Made by a program: the position numbers and the translations under genes. From positions 2,170,001-2,234,000 of the forward strand of contig OY292279.1 in the NCBI GenBank assembly GCA_958496175.1: DNA of 64,000 nucleotides, given 5' to 3'. Source of the DNA: Sisyra terminalis. Taxonomy: Eukaryota; Arthropoda; Insecta; Neuroptera; Sisyridae. This document shows, one piece after another, positions 45,302-59,266 of the stretch (position 1 is the first letter of the stretch; every line of letters starts with the position of its first letter). Under the pieces are notes generated by a model. That model was not told the DNA's origin. It did not search any database and saw nothing but the letters and a program-made list of their open reading frames with translations.

Positions 45302-48300
45302 CCATGGGTTAACCATCGTTGATTTTCTCGAAAATCGTCAAATAAAAAAAAATTTTTTTAAGGGTACCAATCGAAAGTATAAGTCCATCTGTACGTGCTG
45401 TGCAAATTTTTCCCCAAACAAACCACGTTTAAGGGATGAACAGGCAGTTTAAGGGATTAACACTTCCCACTAAGAGGGAGAGACGAATGTGGCTTCTTCA
45501 ACAATTGCATGTATCTTCGTTATATAAGGGATGATTTTCGAACCAAAGGCAGTTTCGGGTTCGCAACAATGTCTAGAACGATGATATAATAATATTTTTC
45601 GATTTCGAAACAAAAAGTTTTTTCGTCAAAAAAAACCATGGGTTAACCATCGTTGATTTTCTCGAAAATCGTCAAATAAAAAAAAATTTTTTTATGGGTA
45701 CCAATCGAAAGTATAAGTCCATCTGTACGTGCTGTGCAAATTTTTCCCCAAACAAACTACGTTTAAGGGATGAACAGGCAGTTTAAGGGATTAACACTTC
45801 CCACTAAGAGGGAGAGACGAATGTGGCTTCTTCAACAATTGCATGTACCTTCGTTATATAAGGGATGATTTTCGAACCAAAGGCAGTTTCGGGTTCGCAA
45901 CAATGTCTAGAACGATGATATAATAATATTTTTCGATTTCGAAACAAAAAGTTTTTTCGTCAAAAAAAACCATGGGTTATCCATCGTTGACTTTCTCGAA
46001 AATCGTCAAATAAAAAAAAATTTTTTTAAGGGTACCAATCGAAAGTATAAGTCCATCTGTACGTGCTGTGCAAATTTTTCCCCAAACAAACCACGTTTAA
46101 GGGATGAACAGGCCGTTTAAGGGATGAACACTTCCCACTAAGAGGGAGAGACGAATGTGGCTTCTTCAACAATTGCATGTACCTTCGTTATATAAGGGAT
46201 GATTTTCGAACCAAAGGCAGTTTCGGGTTCGCAACAATGTCTAGAACGATGATATAATAATATTTTTCGATTTCGAAACAAAAAGTTTTTTCGTCAAAAA
46301 AAACCATGGGTTATCCATCGTTGACTTTCTCGAAAATCGTCAAATAAAAAAAAATTTTTTTAAGGGTACCAATCGAAAGTATAAGTCCATCTGTACGTGC
46401 TGTGCAAATTTTTCCCCAAACAAACCACGTTTAAGGGATGAACAGGCCGTTTAAGGGATGAACACTTCCCACTAAGAGGGAGAGACGAATGTGGCTTCTT
46501 CAACAATTGCATGTACCTTCGTTATATAAGGGATGATTTTCGAACCAAAGGCAGTTTCGGGTTCGCAACAATGTCTAGAACGGTGATATAATAATATTTT
46601 TCGATTTCGAAACAAAAAGTTTTTACGTCAAAAAAAACCATGGGTTAACCATCGTTGATTTTCTCGAAAATCGTCAAATAAAAAAAAATTTTTTTAAGGG
46701 TACCAATCGAAAGTATAAGTCCATCTGTACGTGCTGTGCAAATTTTTCCCCAAACAAACTACGTTTAAGGGATGAACAGGCCGTTTAAGGGATGAACACT
46801 TCCCACTAAGAGGGAGAGACGAATGTGGCTTCTTCAACAATTGCATGTACCTTCGTTATATAAGGGATGATTTTCGAACCAAAGGCAGTTTCGGGTTCGC
46901 AACAATGTCTAGAACGATGATATAATAATATTTTTCGATTTCGAAACAAAAAGTTTTTTCGTCAAAAAAAACCATGGGTTATCCATCGTTGACTTTCTCG
47001 AAAATCGTCAAATAAAAAAAAATTTTTTTATGGGTACCAATCGAAAGTATAAGTCCATCTGTACGTGCTGTGCAAATTTTTCCCCAAACAAACTACGTTT
47101 AAGGGATGAACAGGCCGTTTAAGGGATGAACACTTCCCACTAAGAGGGAGAGACGAATGTGGCTTCTTCAACAATTGCATGTACCTTCGTTATATAAGGG
47201 ATGATTTTCGAACCAAAGGCAGTTTCGGGTTCGCAACAATGTCTAGAACGATGATATAATAATATTTTTCGATTTCGAAACAAAAAGTTTTTACGTCAAA
47301 AAAAACCATGGGTTAACCATCGTTGATTTTCTCGAAAATCGTCAAATAAAAAAAAATTTTTTTAAGGGTACCAATCGAAAGTATAAGTCCATCTGTACGT
47401 GCTGTGCAAATTTTTCCCCAAACAAACTACGTTTAAGGGATGAACAGGCAGTTTAAGGGATTAACACTTCCCACTAAGAGGGAGAGACGAATGTGGCTTC
47501 TTCAACAATTGCATGTACCTTCGTTATATAAGGGATGATTTTCGAACCAAAGGCAGTTTCGGGTTCGCAACAATGTCTAGAACGATGATATAATAATATT
47601 TTTCGATTTCGAAACAAAAAGTTTTTTCGTCAAAAAAAACCATGGGTTATCCATCGTTGACTTTCTCGAAAATCGTCAAATAAAAAAAAATTTTTTTAAG
47701 GGTACCAATCGAAAGTATAAGTCCATCTGTACGTGCTGTGCAAATTTTTCCCCAAACAAACCACGTTTAAGGGATGAACAGGCCGTTTAAGGGATGAACA
47801 CTTCCCACTAAGAGGGAGAGACGAATGTGGCTTCTTCAACAATTGCATGTACCTTCGTTATATAAGGGATGATTTTCGAACCAAAGGCAGTTTCGGGTTC
47901 GCAACAATGTCTAGAACGATGATATAATAATATTTTTCGATTTCGAAACAAAAAGTTTTTACGTCAAAAAAAACCATGGGTTAACCATCGTTGATTTTCT
48001 CGAAAATCGTCAAATAAAAAAAAATTTTTTTAAGGGTACCAATCGAAAGTATAAGTCCATCTGTACGTGCTGTGCAAATTTTTCCCCAAACAAACCACGT
48101 TTAAGGGATGAACAGGCAGTTTAAGGGATTAACACTTCCCACTAAGAGGGAGAGACGAATGTGGCTTCTTCAACAATTGCATGTACCTTCGTTATATAAG
48201 GGATGATTTTCGAACCAAAGGCAGTTTCGGGTTCGCAACAATGTCTAGAACGATGATATAATAATATTTTTCGATTTCGAAACAAAAAGTTTTTTCGTCA

Positions 48301-51300
48301 AAAAAAACCATGGGTTATCCATCGTTGACTTTCTCGAAAATCGTCAAATAAAAAAAAATTTTTTTAAGGGTACCAATCGAAAGTATAAGTCCATCTGTAC
48401 GTGCTGTGCAAATTTTTCCCCAAACAAACCACGTTTAAGGGATGAACAGGCCGTTTAAGGGATGAACACTTCCCACTAAGAGGGAGAGACGAATGTGGCT
48501 TCTTCAACAATTGCATGTACCTTCGTTATATAAGGGATGATTTTCGAACCAAAGGCAGTTTCGGGTTCGCAACAATGTCTAGAACGATGATATAATAATA
48601 TTTTTCGATTTCGAAACAAAAAGTTTTTTCGTCAAAAAAAACCATGGGTTAACCATCGTTGATTTTCTCGAAAATCGTCAAATAAAAAAAAATTTTTTTA
48701 AGGGTACCAATCGAAAGTATAAGTCCATCTGTACGTGCTGTGCAAATTTTTCCCCAAACAAACCACGTTTAAGGGATGAACAGGCCGTTTAAGGGATGAA
48801 CACTTCCCACTAAGAGGGAGAGACGAATGTGGCTTCTTCAACAATTGCATGTACCTTCGTTATATAAGGGATGATTTTCGAACCAAAGGCAGTTTCGGGT
48901 TCGCAACAATGTCTAGAACGATGATATAATAATATTTTTCGATTTCGAAACAAAAAGTTTTTTCGTCAAAAAAAACCATGGGTTAACCATCGTTGATTTT
49001 CTCGAAAATCGTCAAATAAAAAAAAATTTTTTTAAGGGTACCAATCGAAAGTATAAGTCCATCTGTACGTGCTGTGCAAATTTTTCCCCAAACAAACTAC
49101 GTTTAAGGGATGAACAGGCAGTTTAAGGGATTAACACTTCCCACTAAGAGGGAGAGACGAATGTGGCTTCTTCAACAATTGCATGTACCTTCGTTATATA
49201 AGGGATGATTTTCGAACCAAAGGCAGTTTCGGGTTCGCAACAATGTCTAGAACGATGATATAATAATATTTTTCGATTTCGAAACAAAAAGTTTTTTCGT
49301 CAAAAAAAACCATGGGTTATCCATCGTTGACTTTCTCGAAAATCGTCAAATAAAAAAAAAATTTTTTATGGGTACCAATCGAAAGTATAAGTCCATCTGT
49401 ACGTGCTGTGCAAATTTTTCCCCAAACAAACTACGTTTAAGGGATGAACAGGCCGTTTAAGGGATGAACACTTCCCACTAAGAGGGAGAGACGAATGTGG
49501 CTTCTTCAACAATTGCATGTACCTTCGTTATATAAGGGATGATTTTCGAACCAAAGGCAGTTTCGGGTTCGCAACAATGTCTAGAACGATGATATAATAA
49601 TATTTTTCGATTTCGAAACAAAAAGTTTTTTCGTCAAAAAAAACCATGGGTTAACCATCGTTGATTTTCTCGAAAATCGTCAAATAAAAAAAAATTTTTT
49701 TAAGGGTACCAATCGAAAGTATAAGTCCATCTGTACGTGCTGTGCAAATTTTTCCCCAAACAAACTACGTTTAAGGGATGAACAGGCAGTTTAAGGGATT
49801 AACACTTCCCACTAAGAGGGAGAGACGAATGTGGCTTCTTCAACAATTGCATGTACCTTCGTTATATAAGGGATGATTTTCGAACCAAAGGCAGTTTCGG
49901 GTTCGCAACAATGTCTAGAACGATGATATAATAATATTTTTCGATTTCGAAACAAAAAGTTTTTTCGTCAAAAAAAACCATGGGTTATCCATCGTTGACT
50001 TTCTCGAAAATCGTCAAATAAAAAAAAATTTTTTTAAGGGTACCAATCGAAAGTATAAGTCCATCTGTACGTGCTGTGCAAATTTTTCCCCAAACAAACC
50101 ACGTTTAAGGGATGAACAGGCCGTTTAAGGGATGAACACTTCCCACTAAGAGGGAGAGACGAATGTGGCTTCTTCAACAATTGCATGTACCTTCGTTATA
50201 TAAGGGATGATTTTCGAACCAAAGGCAGTTTCGGGTTCGCAACAATGTCTAGAACGATGATATAATAATATTTTTCGATTTCGAAACAAAAAGTTTTTTC
50301 GTCAAAAAAAACCATGGGTTATCCATCGTTGACTTTCTCGAAAATCGTCAAATAAAAAAAAATTTTTTTAAGGGTACCAATCGAAAGTATAAGTCCATCT
50401 GTACGTGCTGTGCAAATTTTTCCCCAAACAAACCACGTTTAAGGGATGAACAGGCCGTTTAAGGGATGAACACTTCCCACTAAGAGGGAGAGACGAATGT
50501 GGCTTCTTCAACAATTGCATGTACCTTCGTTATATAAGGGATGATTTTCGAACCAAAGGCAGTTTCGGGTTCGCAACAATGTCTAGAACGATGATATAAT
50601 AATATTTTTCGATTTCGAAACAAAAAGTTTTTTCGTCAAAAAAAACCATGGGTTATCCATCGTTGACTTTCTCGAAAATCGTCAAATAAAAAAAAATTTT
50701 TTTAAGGGTACCAATCGAAAGTATAAGTCCATCTGTACGTGCTGTGCAAATTTTTCCCCAAACAAACCACGTTTAAGGGATGAACAGGCCGTTTAAGGGA
50801 TGAACACTTCCCACTAAGAGGGAGAGACGAATGTGGCTTCTTCAACAATTGCATGTACCTTCGTTATATAAGGGATGATTTTCGAACCAAAGGCAGTTTC
50901 GGGTTCGCAACAATGTCTAGAACGATGATATAATAATATTTTTCGATTTCGAAACAAAAAGTTTTTTCGTCAAAAAAAACCATGGGTTATCCATCGTTGA
51001 CTTTCTCGAAAATCGTCAAATAAAAAAAAATTTTTTTAAGGGTACCAATCGAAAGTATAAGTCCATCTGTACGTGCTGTGCAAATTTTTCCCCAAACAAA
51101 CTACGTTTAAGGGATGAACAGGCCGTTTAAGGGATGAACACTTCCCACTAAGAGGGAGAGACGAATGTGGCTTCTTCAACAATTGCATGTACCTTCGTTA
51201 TATAAGGGATGATTTTCGAACCAAAGGCAGTTTCGGGTTCGCAACAATGTCTAGAACGATGATATAATAATATTTTTCGATTTCGAAACAAAAAGTTTTT

Positions 51301-51999
51301 TCGTCAAAAAAAACCATGGGTTATCCATCGTTGACTTTCTCGAAAATCGTCAAATAAAAAAAAATTTTTTTAAGGGTACCAATCGAAAGTATAAGTCCAT
51401 CTGTACGTGCTGTGCAAATTTTTCCCCAAACAAACCACGTTTAAGGGATGAACAGGCCGTTTAAGGGATGAACACTTCCCACTAAGAGGGAGAGACGAAT
51501 GTGGCTTCTTCAACAATTGCATGTACCTTCGTTATATAAGGGATGATTTTCGAACCAAAGGCAGTTTCGGGTTCGCAACAATGTCTAGAACGATGATATA
51601 ATAATATTTTTCGATTTCGAAACAAAAAGTTTTTTCGTCAAAAAAAACCATGGGTTATCCATCGTTGACTTTCTCGAAAATCGTCAAATAAAAAAAAATT
51701 TTTTTAAGGGTACCAATCGAAAGTATAAGTCCATCTGTACGTGCTGTGCAAATTTTTCCCCAAACAAACCACGTTTAAGGGATGAACAGGCCGTTTAAGG
51801 GATGAACACTTCCCACTAAGAGGGAGAGACGAATGTGGCTTCTTCAACAATTGCATGTACCTTCGTTATATAAGGGATGATTTTCGAACCAAAGGCAGTT
51901 TCGGGTTCGCAACAATGTCTAGAACGATGATATAATAATATTTTTCGATTTCGAAACAAAAAGTTTTTTCGTCAAAAAAAACCATGGGTTATCCATCGT

Positions 52000-54900
52000 T
52001 GACTTTCTCGAAAATCGTCAAATAAAAAAAAATTTTTTTAAGGGTACCAATCGAAAGTATAAGTCCATCTGTACGTGCTGTGCAAATTTTTCCCCAAACA
52101 AACTACGTTTAAGGGATGAACAGGCAGTTTAAGGGATTAACACTTCCCACTAAGAGGGAGAGACGAATGTGGCTTCTTCAACAATTGCATGTACCTTCGT
52201 TATATAAGGGATGATTTTCGAACCAAAGGCAGTTTCGGGTTCGCAACAATGTCTAGAACGATGATATAATAATATTTTTCGATTTCGAAACAAAAAGTTT
52301 TTTCGTCAAAAAAAACCATGGGTTAACCATCGTTGATTTTCTCGAAAATCGTCTAATAAAAAAAAAATTTTTTAAGGGTGCCAATCGAAAGTATATGTCC
52401 ATCTGTACGTGCTGGGCAAATTTTTCCCCAAACAAACCACGTTTAAGGGATGAACAGGCAGTTTAAGGGATGAACACTTCCCACTAAGAGGGAGAGACGA
52501 ATGTGGCTTCTTCAACAATTGCATGTACCTTCGTTATATAAGGGATGATTTTCGAACCAAAGGCAGTTTCGGGTTCGCAACAATGTCTAGAACGATGATA
52601 TAATAATATTTTTCGATTTCGAAACAAAAAGTTTTTTCGTCAAAAAAAACCATGGGTTAACCATCGTTGATTTTCTCGAAAATCGTCTAATAAAAAAAAA
52701 ATTTTTTAAGGGTGCCCATTGAAAGTATATGTCCATCTGTACGTGCTGGGCAAATTTTTCCCCAAACAAACCACGTTTAAGGGATGAACAGGCAGTTTAA
52801 GGGATGAACACTTCCCACTAAGAGGGAGAGACGAATGTGGCTTCTTCAACAATTGCATGTACCTTCGTTATATAAGGGATGATTTTCGAACCAAAGGCAG
52901 TTTCGGGTTCGCAACAATGTCTAGAACGATGATATAATAATATTTTTCGATTTCGAAACAAAAAGTTTTTTCGTCAAAAAAAACCATGGGTTAACCATCG
53001 TTGATTTTCTCGAAAATCGTCAAATAAAAAAAAATTTTTTTAAGGGTACCAATCGAAAGTATAAGTCCATCTGTACGTGCTGTGCAAATTTTTCCCCAAA
53101 CAAACTACGTTTAAGGGATGAACAGGCAGTTTAAGGGATTAACACTTCCCACTAAGAGGGAGAGACGAATGTGGCTTCTTCAACAATTGCATGTACCTTC
53201 GTTATATAAGGGATGATTTTCGAACCAAAGGCAGTTTCGGGTTCGCAACAATGTCTAGAACGATGATATAATAATATTTTTCGATTTCGAAACAAAAAGT
53301 TTTTTCGTCAAAAAAAACCATGGGTTATCCATTGTTGACTTTCTCGAAAATCGTCAAATAAAAAAAAATTTTTTTAAGGGTACCAATCGAAAGTATAAGT
53401 CCATCTGTACGTGCTGTGCAAATTTTTCCCCAAACAAACCACGTTTAAGGGATGAACAGGCCGTTTAAGGGATGAATACTTCCCACTAAGAGGGAGAGAC
53501 GAATGTGGCTTCTTCAACAATTACATGTACCTTCGTTATATAAGGGATGATTTTCGAACCAAAGGCAGTTTCGGGTTCGCAACAATGTCTAGAACGATGA
53601 TATAATAATATTTTTCGATTTCGAAACAAAAAGTTTTTTCGTCAAAAAAAACCATGGGTTAACCATCGTTGATTTTCTCGAAAATCGTCAAATAAAAAAA
53701 AATTTTTTTATGGGTACCAATCGAAAGTATAAGTCCATCTGTACGTGCTGTGCAAATTTTTCCCCAAACAAACTACGTTTAAGGGATGAACAGGCCGTTT
53801 AAGGGATGAACACTTCCCACTAAGAGGGAGAGACGAATGTGGCTTCTTCAACAATTGCATGTACCTTCGTTATATAAGGGATGATTTTCGAACCAAAGGC
53901 AGTTTCGGGTTCGCAACAATGTCTAGAACGATGATATAATAATATTTTTCGATTTCGAAACAAAAAGTTTTTTCGTCAAAAAAAACCATGGGTTATCCAT
54001 CGTTGACTTTCTCGAAAATCGTCAAATAAAAAAAAATTTTTTTAAGGGTACCAATCGAAAGTATAAGTCCATCTGTACGTGCTGTGCAAATTTTTCCCCA
54101 AACAAACCACGTTTAAGGGATGAACAGGCCGTTTAAGGGATGAACACTTCCCACTAAGAGGGAGAGACGAATGTGGCTTCTTCAACAATTGCATGTACCT
54201 TCGTTATATAAGGGATGATTTTCGAACCAAAGGCAGTTTCGGGTTCGCAACAATGTCTAGAACGGTGATATAATAATATTTTTCGATTTCGAAACAAAAA
54301 GTTTTTACGTCAAAAAAAACCATGGGTTAACCATCGTTGATTTTCTCGAAAATCGTCAAATAAAAAAAAATTTTTTTAAGGGTACCAATCGAAAGTATAA
54401 GTCCATCTGTACGTGCTGTGCAAATTTTTCCCCAAACAAACTACGTTTAAGGGATGAACAGGCCGTTTAAGGGATGAACACTTCCCACTAAGAGGGAGAG
54501 ACGAATGTGGCTTCTTCAACAATTGCATGTACCTTCGTTATATAAGGGATGATTTTCGAACCAAAGGCAGTTTCGGGTTCGCAACAATGTCTAGAACGAT
54601 GATATAATAATATTTTTCGATTTCGAAACAAAAAGTTTTTTCGTCAAAAAAAACCATGGGTTATCCATCGTTGACTTTCTCGAAAATCGTCAAATAAAAA
54701 AAAATTTTTTTATGGGTACCAATCGAAAGTATAAGTCCATCTGTACGTGCTGTGCAAATTTTTCCCCAAACAAACTACGTTTAAGGGATGAACAGGCCGT
54801 TTAAGGGATGAACACTTCCCACTAAGAGGGAGAGACGAATGTGGCTTCTTCAACAATTGCATGTACCTTCGTTATATAAGGGATGATTTTCGAACCAAAG

Positions 54901-55990
54901 GCAGTTTCGGGTTCGCAACAATGTCTAGAACGATGATATAATAATATTTTTCGATTTCGAAACAAAAAGTTTTTACGTCAAAAAAAACCATGGGTTAACC
55001 ATCGTTGATTTTCTCGAAAATCGTCAAATAAAAAAAAATTTTTTTAAGGGTACCAATCGAAAGTATAAGTCCATCTGTACGTGCTGTGCAAATTTTTCCC
55101 CAAACAAACTACGTTTAAGGGATGAACAGGCAGTTTAAGGGATTAACACTTCCCACTAAGAGGGAGAGACGAATGTGGCTTCTTCAACAATTGCATGTAC
55201 CTTCGTTATATAAGGGATGATTTTCGAACCAAAGGCAGTTTCGGGTTCGCAACAATGTCTAGAACGATGATATAATAATATTTTTCGATTTCGAAACAAA
55301 AAGTTTTTACGTCAAAAAAAACCATGGGTTAACCATCGTTGATTTTCTCGAAAATCGTCAAATAAAAAAAAATTTTTTTAAGGGTACCAATCGAAAGTAT
55401 AAGTCCATCTGTACGTGCTGTGCAAATTTTTCCCCAAACAAACCACGTTTAAGGGATGAACAGGCCGTTTAAGGGATGAACACTTCCCACTAAGAGGGAG
55501 AGACGAATGTGGCTTCTTCAACAATTGCATGTACCTTCGTTATATAAGGGATGATTTTCGAACCAAAGGCAGTTTCGGGTTCGCAACAATGTCTAGAACG
55601 ATGATATAATAATATTTTTCGATTTCGAAACAAAAAGTTTTTACGTCAAAAAAAACCATGGGTTAACCATCGTTGACTTTCTCGAAAATCGTCAAATAAA
55701 AAAAAATTTTTTTAAGGGTACCAATCGAAAGTATAAGTCCATCTGTACGTGCTGTGCAAATTTTTCCCCAAACAAACCACGTTTAAGGGATGAACAGGCC
55801 GTTTAAGGGATGAACACTTCCCACTAAGAGGGAGAGACGAATGTGGCTTCTTCAACAATTGCATGTACCTTCGTTATATAAGGGATGATTTTCGAACCAA
55901 AGGCAGTTTCGGGTTCGCAACAATGTCTAGAACGATGATATAATAATATTTTTCGATTTCGAAACAAAAAGTTTTTACGTCAAAAAAAAC
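52000..55990. repeat. Satellite higher-order block, copy A (repeated 7,014 bp downstream)
   Basis: Monomers from about 52317 to 55990 carry rare variants in fixed order: gtctaat with gtgccaatc, gtgcccattg, ccattgttg with gatgaatac and attacatg, tatggg, aacggtgat with ttacgtc. The same order recurs in copy B from 59331, each exactly 21 x 334 bp later. Confidence 0.85.
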
Positions 55991-58900
55991 CATGGGTTAA
56001 CCATCGTTGATTTTCTCGAAAATCGTCAAATAAAAAAAAATTTTTTTAAGGGTACCAATCGAAAGTATAAGTCCATCTGTACGTGCTGTGCAAATTTTTC
56101 CCCAAACAAACTACGTTTAAGGGATGAACAGGCAGTTTAAGGGATTAACACTTCCCACTAAGAGGGAGAGACGAATGTGGCTTCTTCAACAATTGCATGT
56201 ACCTTCGTTATATAAGGGATGATTTTCGAACCAAAGGCAGTTTCGGGTTCGCAACAATGTCTAGAACGATGATATAATAATATTTTTCGATTTCGAAACA
56301 AAAAGTTTTTTCGTCAAAAAAAACCATGGGTTATCCATCGTTGACTTTCTCGAAAATCGTCAAATAAAAAAAAATTTTTTTAAGGGTACCAATCGAAAGT
56401 ATAAGTCCATCTGTACGTGCTGTGCAAATTTTTCCCCAAACAAACCACGTTTAAGGGATGAACAGGCCGTTTAAGGGATGAACACTTCCCACTAAGAGGG
56501 AGAGACGAATGTGGCTTCTTCAACAATTGCATGTACCTTCGTTATATAAGGGATGATTTTCGAACCAAAGGCAGTTTCGGGTTCGCAACAATGTCTAGAA
56601 CGATGATATAATAATATTTTTCGATTTCGAAACAAAAAGTTTTTTCGTCAAAAAAAACCATGGGTTATCCATCGTTGACTTTCTCGAAAATCGTCAAATA
56701 AAAAAAAATTTTTTTAAGGGTACCAATCGAAAGTATAAGTCCATCTGTACGTGCTGTGCAAATTTTTCCCCAAACAAACCACGTTTAAGGGATGAACAGG
56801 CCGTTTAAGGGATGAACACTTCCCACTAAGAGGGAGAGACGAATGTGGCTTCTTCAACAATTGCATGTACCTTCGTTATATAAGGGATGATTTTCGAACC
56901 AAAGGCAGTTTCGGGTTCGCAACAATGTCTAGAACGATGATATAATAATATTTTTCGATTTCGAAACAAAAAGTTTTTTCGTCAAAAAAAACCATGGGTT
57001 ATCCATCGTTGACTTTCTCGAAAATCGTCAAATAAAAAAAAATTTTTTTAAGGGTACCAATCGAAAGTATAAGTCCATCTGTACGTGCTGTGCAAATTTT
57101 TCCCCAAACAAACCACGTTTAAGGGATGAACAGGCCGTTTAAGGGATGAACACTTCCCACTAAGAGGGAGAGACGAATGTGGCTTCTTCAACAATTGCAT
57201 GTACCTTCGTTATATAAGGGATGATTTTCGAACCAAAGGCAGTTTCGGGTTCGCAACAATGTCTAGAACGATGATATAATAATATTTTTCGATTTCGAAA
57301 CAAAAAGTTTTTTCGTCAAAAAAAACCATGGGTTATCCATCGTTGACTTTCTCGAAAATCGTCAAATAAAAAAAAATTTTTTTAAGGGTACCAATCGAAA
57401 GTATAAGTCCATCTGTACGTGCTGTGCAAATTTTTCCCCAAACAAACTACGTTTAAGGGATGAACAGGCCGTTTAAGGGATGAACACTTCCCACTAAGAG
57501 GGAGAGACGAATGTGGCTTCTTCAACAATTGCATGTACCTTCGTTATATAAGGGATGATTTTCGAACCAAAGGCAGTTTCGGGTTCGCAACAATGTCTAG
57601 AACGATGATATAATAATATTTTTCGATTTCGAAACAAAAAGTTTTTTCGTCAAAAAAAACCATGGGTTATCCATCGTTGACTTTCTCGAAAATCGTCAAA
57701 TAAAAAAAAATTTTTTTAAGGGTACCAATCGAAAGTATAAGTCCATCTGTACGTGCTGTGCAAATTTTTCCCCAAACAAACCACGTTTAAGGGATGAACA
57801 GGCCGTTTAAGGGATGAACACTTCCCACTAAGAGGGAGAGACGAATGTGGCTTCTTCAACAATTGCATGTACCTTCGTTATATAAGGGATGATTTTCGAA
57901 CCAAAGGCAGTTTCGGGTTCGCAACAATGTCTAGAACGATGATATAATAATATTTTTCGATTTCGAAACAAAAAGTTTTTTCGTCAAAAAAAACCATGGG
58001 TTATCCATCGTTGACTTTCTCGAAAATCGTCAAATAAAAAAAAATTTTTTTAAGGGTACCAATCGAAAGTATAAGTCCATCTGTACGTGCTGTGCAAATT
58101 TTTCCCCAAACAAACCACGTTTAAGGGATGAACAGGCCGTTTAAGGGATGAACACTTCCCACTAAGAGGGAGAGACGAATGTGGCTTCTTCAACAATTGC
58201 ATGTACCTTCGTTATATAAGGGATGATTTTCGAACCAAAGGCAGTTTCGGGTTCGCAACAATGTCTAGAACGATGATATAATAATATTTTTCGATTTCGA
58301 AACAAAAAGTTTTTTCGTCAAAAAAAACCATGGGTTAACCATCGTTGATTTTCTCGAAAATCGTCTAATAAAAAAAAAATTTTTTAAGGGTGCCAATCGA
58401 AAGTATATGTCCATCTGTACGTGCTGGGCAAATTTTTCCCCAAACAAACCACGTTTAAGGGATGAACAGGCAGTTTAAGGGATGAACACTTCCCACTAAG
58501 AGGGAGAGACGAATGTGGCTTCTTCAACAATTGCATGTACCTTCGTTATATAAGGGATGATTTTCGAACCAAAGGCAGTTTCGGGTTCGCAACAATGTCT
58601 AGAACGATGATATAATAATATTTTTCGATTTCGAAACAAAAAGTTTTTTCGTCAAAAAAAACCATGGGTTAACCATCGTTGATTTTCTCGAAAATCGTCT
58701 AATAAAAAAAAAATTTTTTAAGGGTGCCCATTGAAAGTATATGTCCATCTGTACGTGCTGGGCAAATTTTTCCCCAAACAAACCACGTTTAAGGGATGAA
58801 CAGGCAGTTTAAGGGATGAACACTTCCCACTAAGAGGGAGAGACGAATGTGGCTTCTTCAACAATTGCATGTACCTTCGTTATATAAGGGATGATTTTCG

Positions 58901-59266
58901 AACCAAAGGCAGTTTCGGGTTCGCAACAATGTCTAGAACGATGATATAATAATATTTTTCGATTTCGAAACAAAAAGTTTTTTCGTCAAAAAAAACCATG
59001 GGTTAACCATCGTTGATTTTCTCGAAAATCGTCAAATAAAAAAAAATTTTTTTAAGGGTACCAATCGAAAGTATAAGTCCATCTGTACGTGCTGTGCAAA
59101 TTTTTCCCCAAACAAACTACGTTTAAGGGATGAACAGGCAGTTTAAGGGATTAACACTTCCCACTAAGAGGGAGAGACGAATGTGGCTTCTTCAACAATT
59201 GCATGTACCTTCGTTATATAAGGGATGATTTTCGAACCAAAGGCAGTTTCGGGTTCGCAACAATGT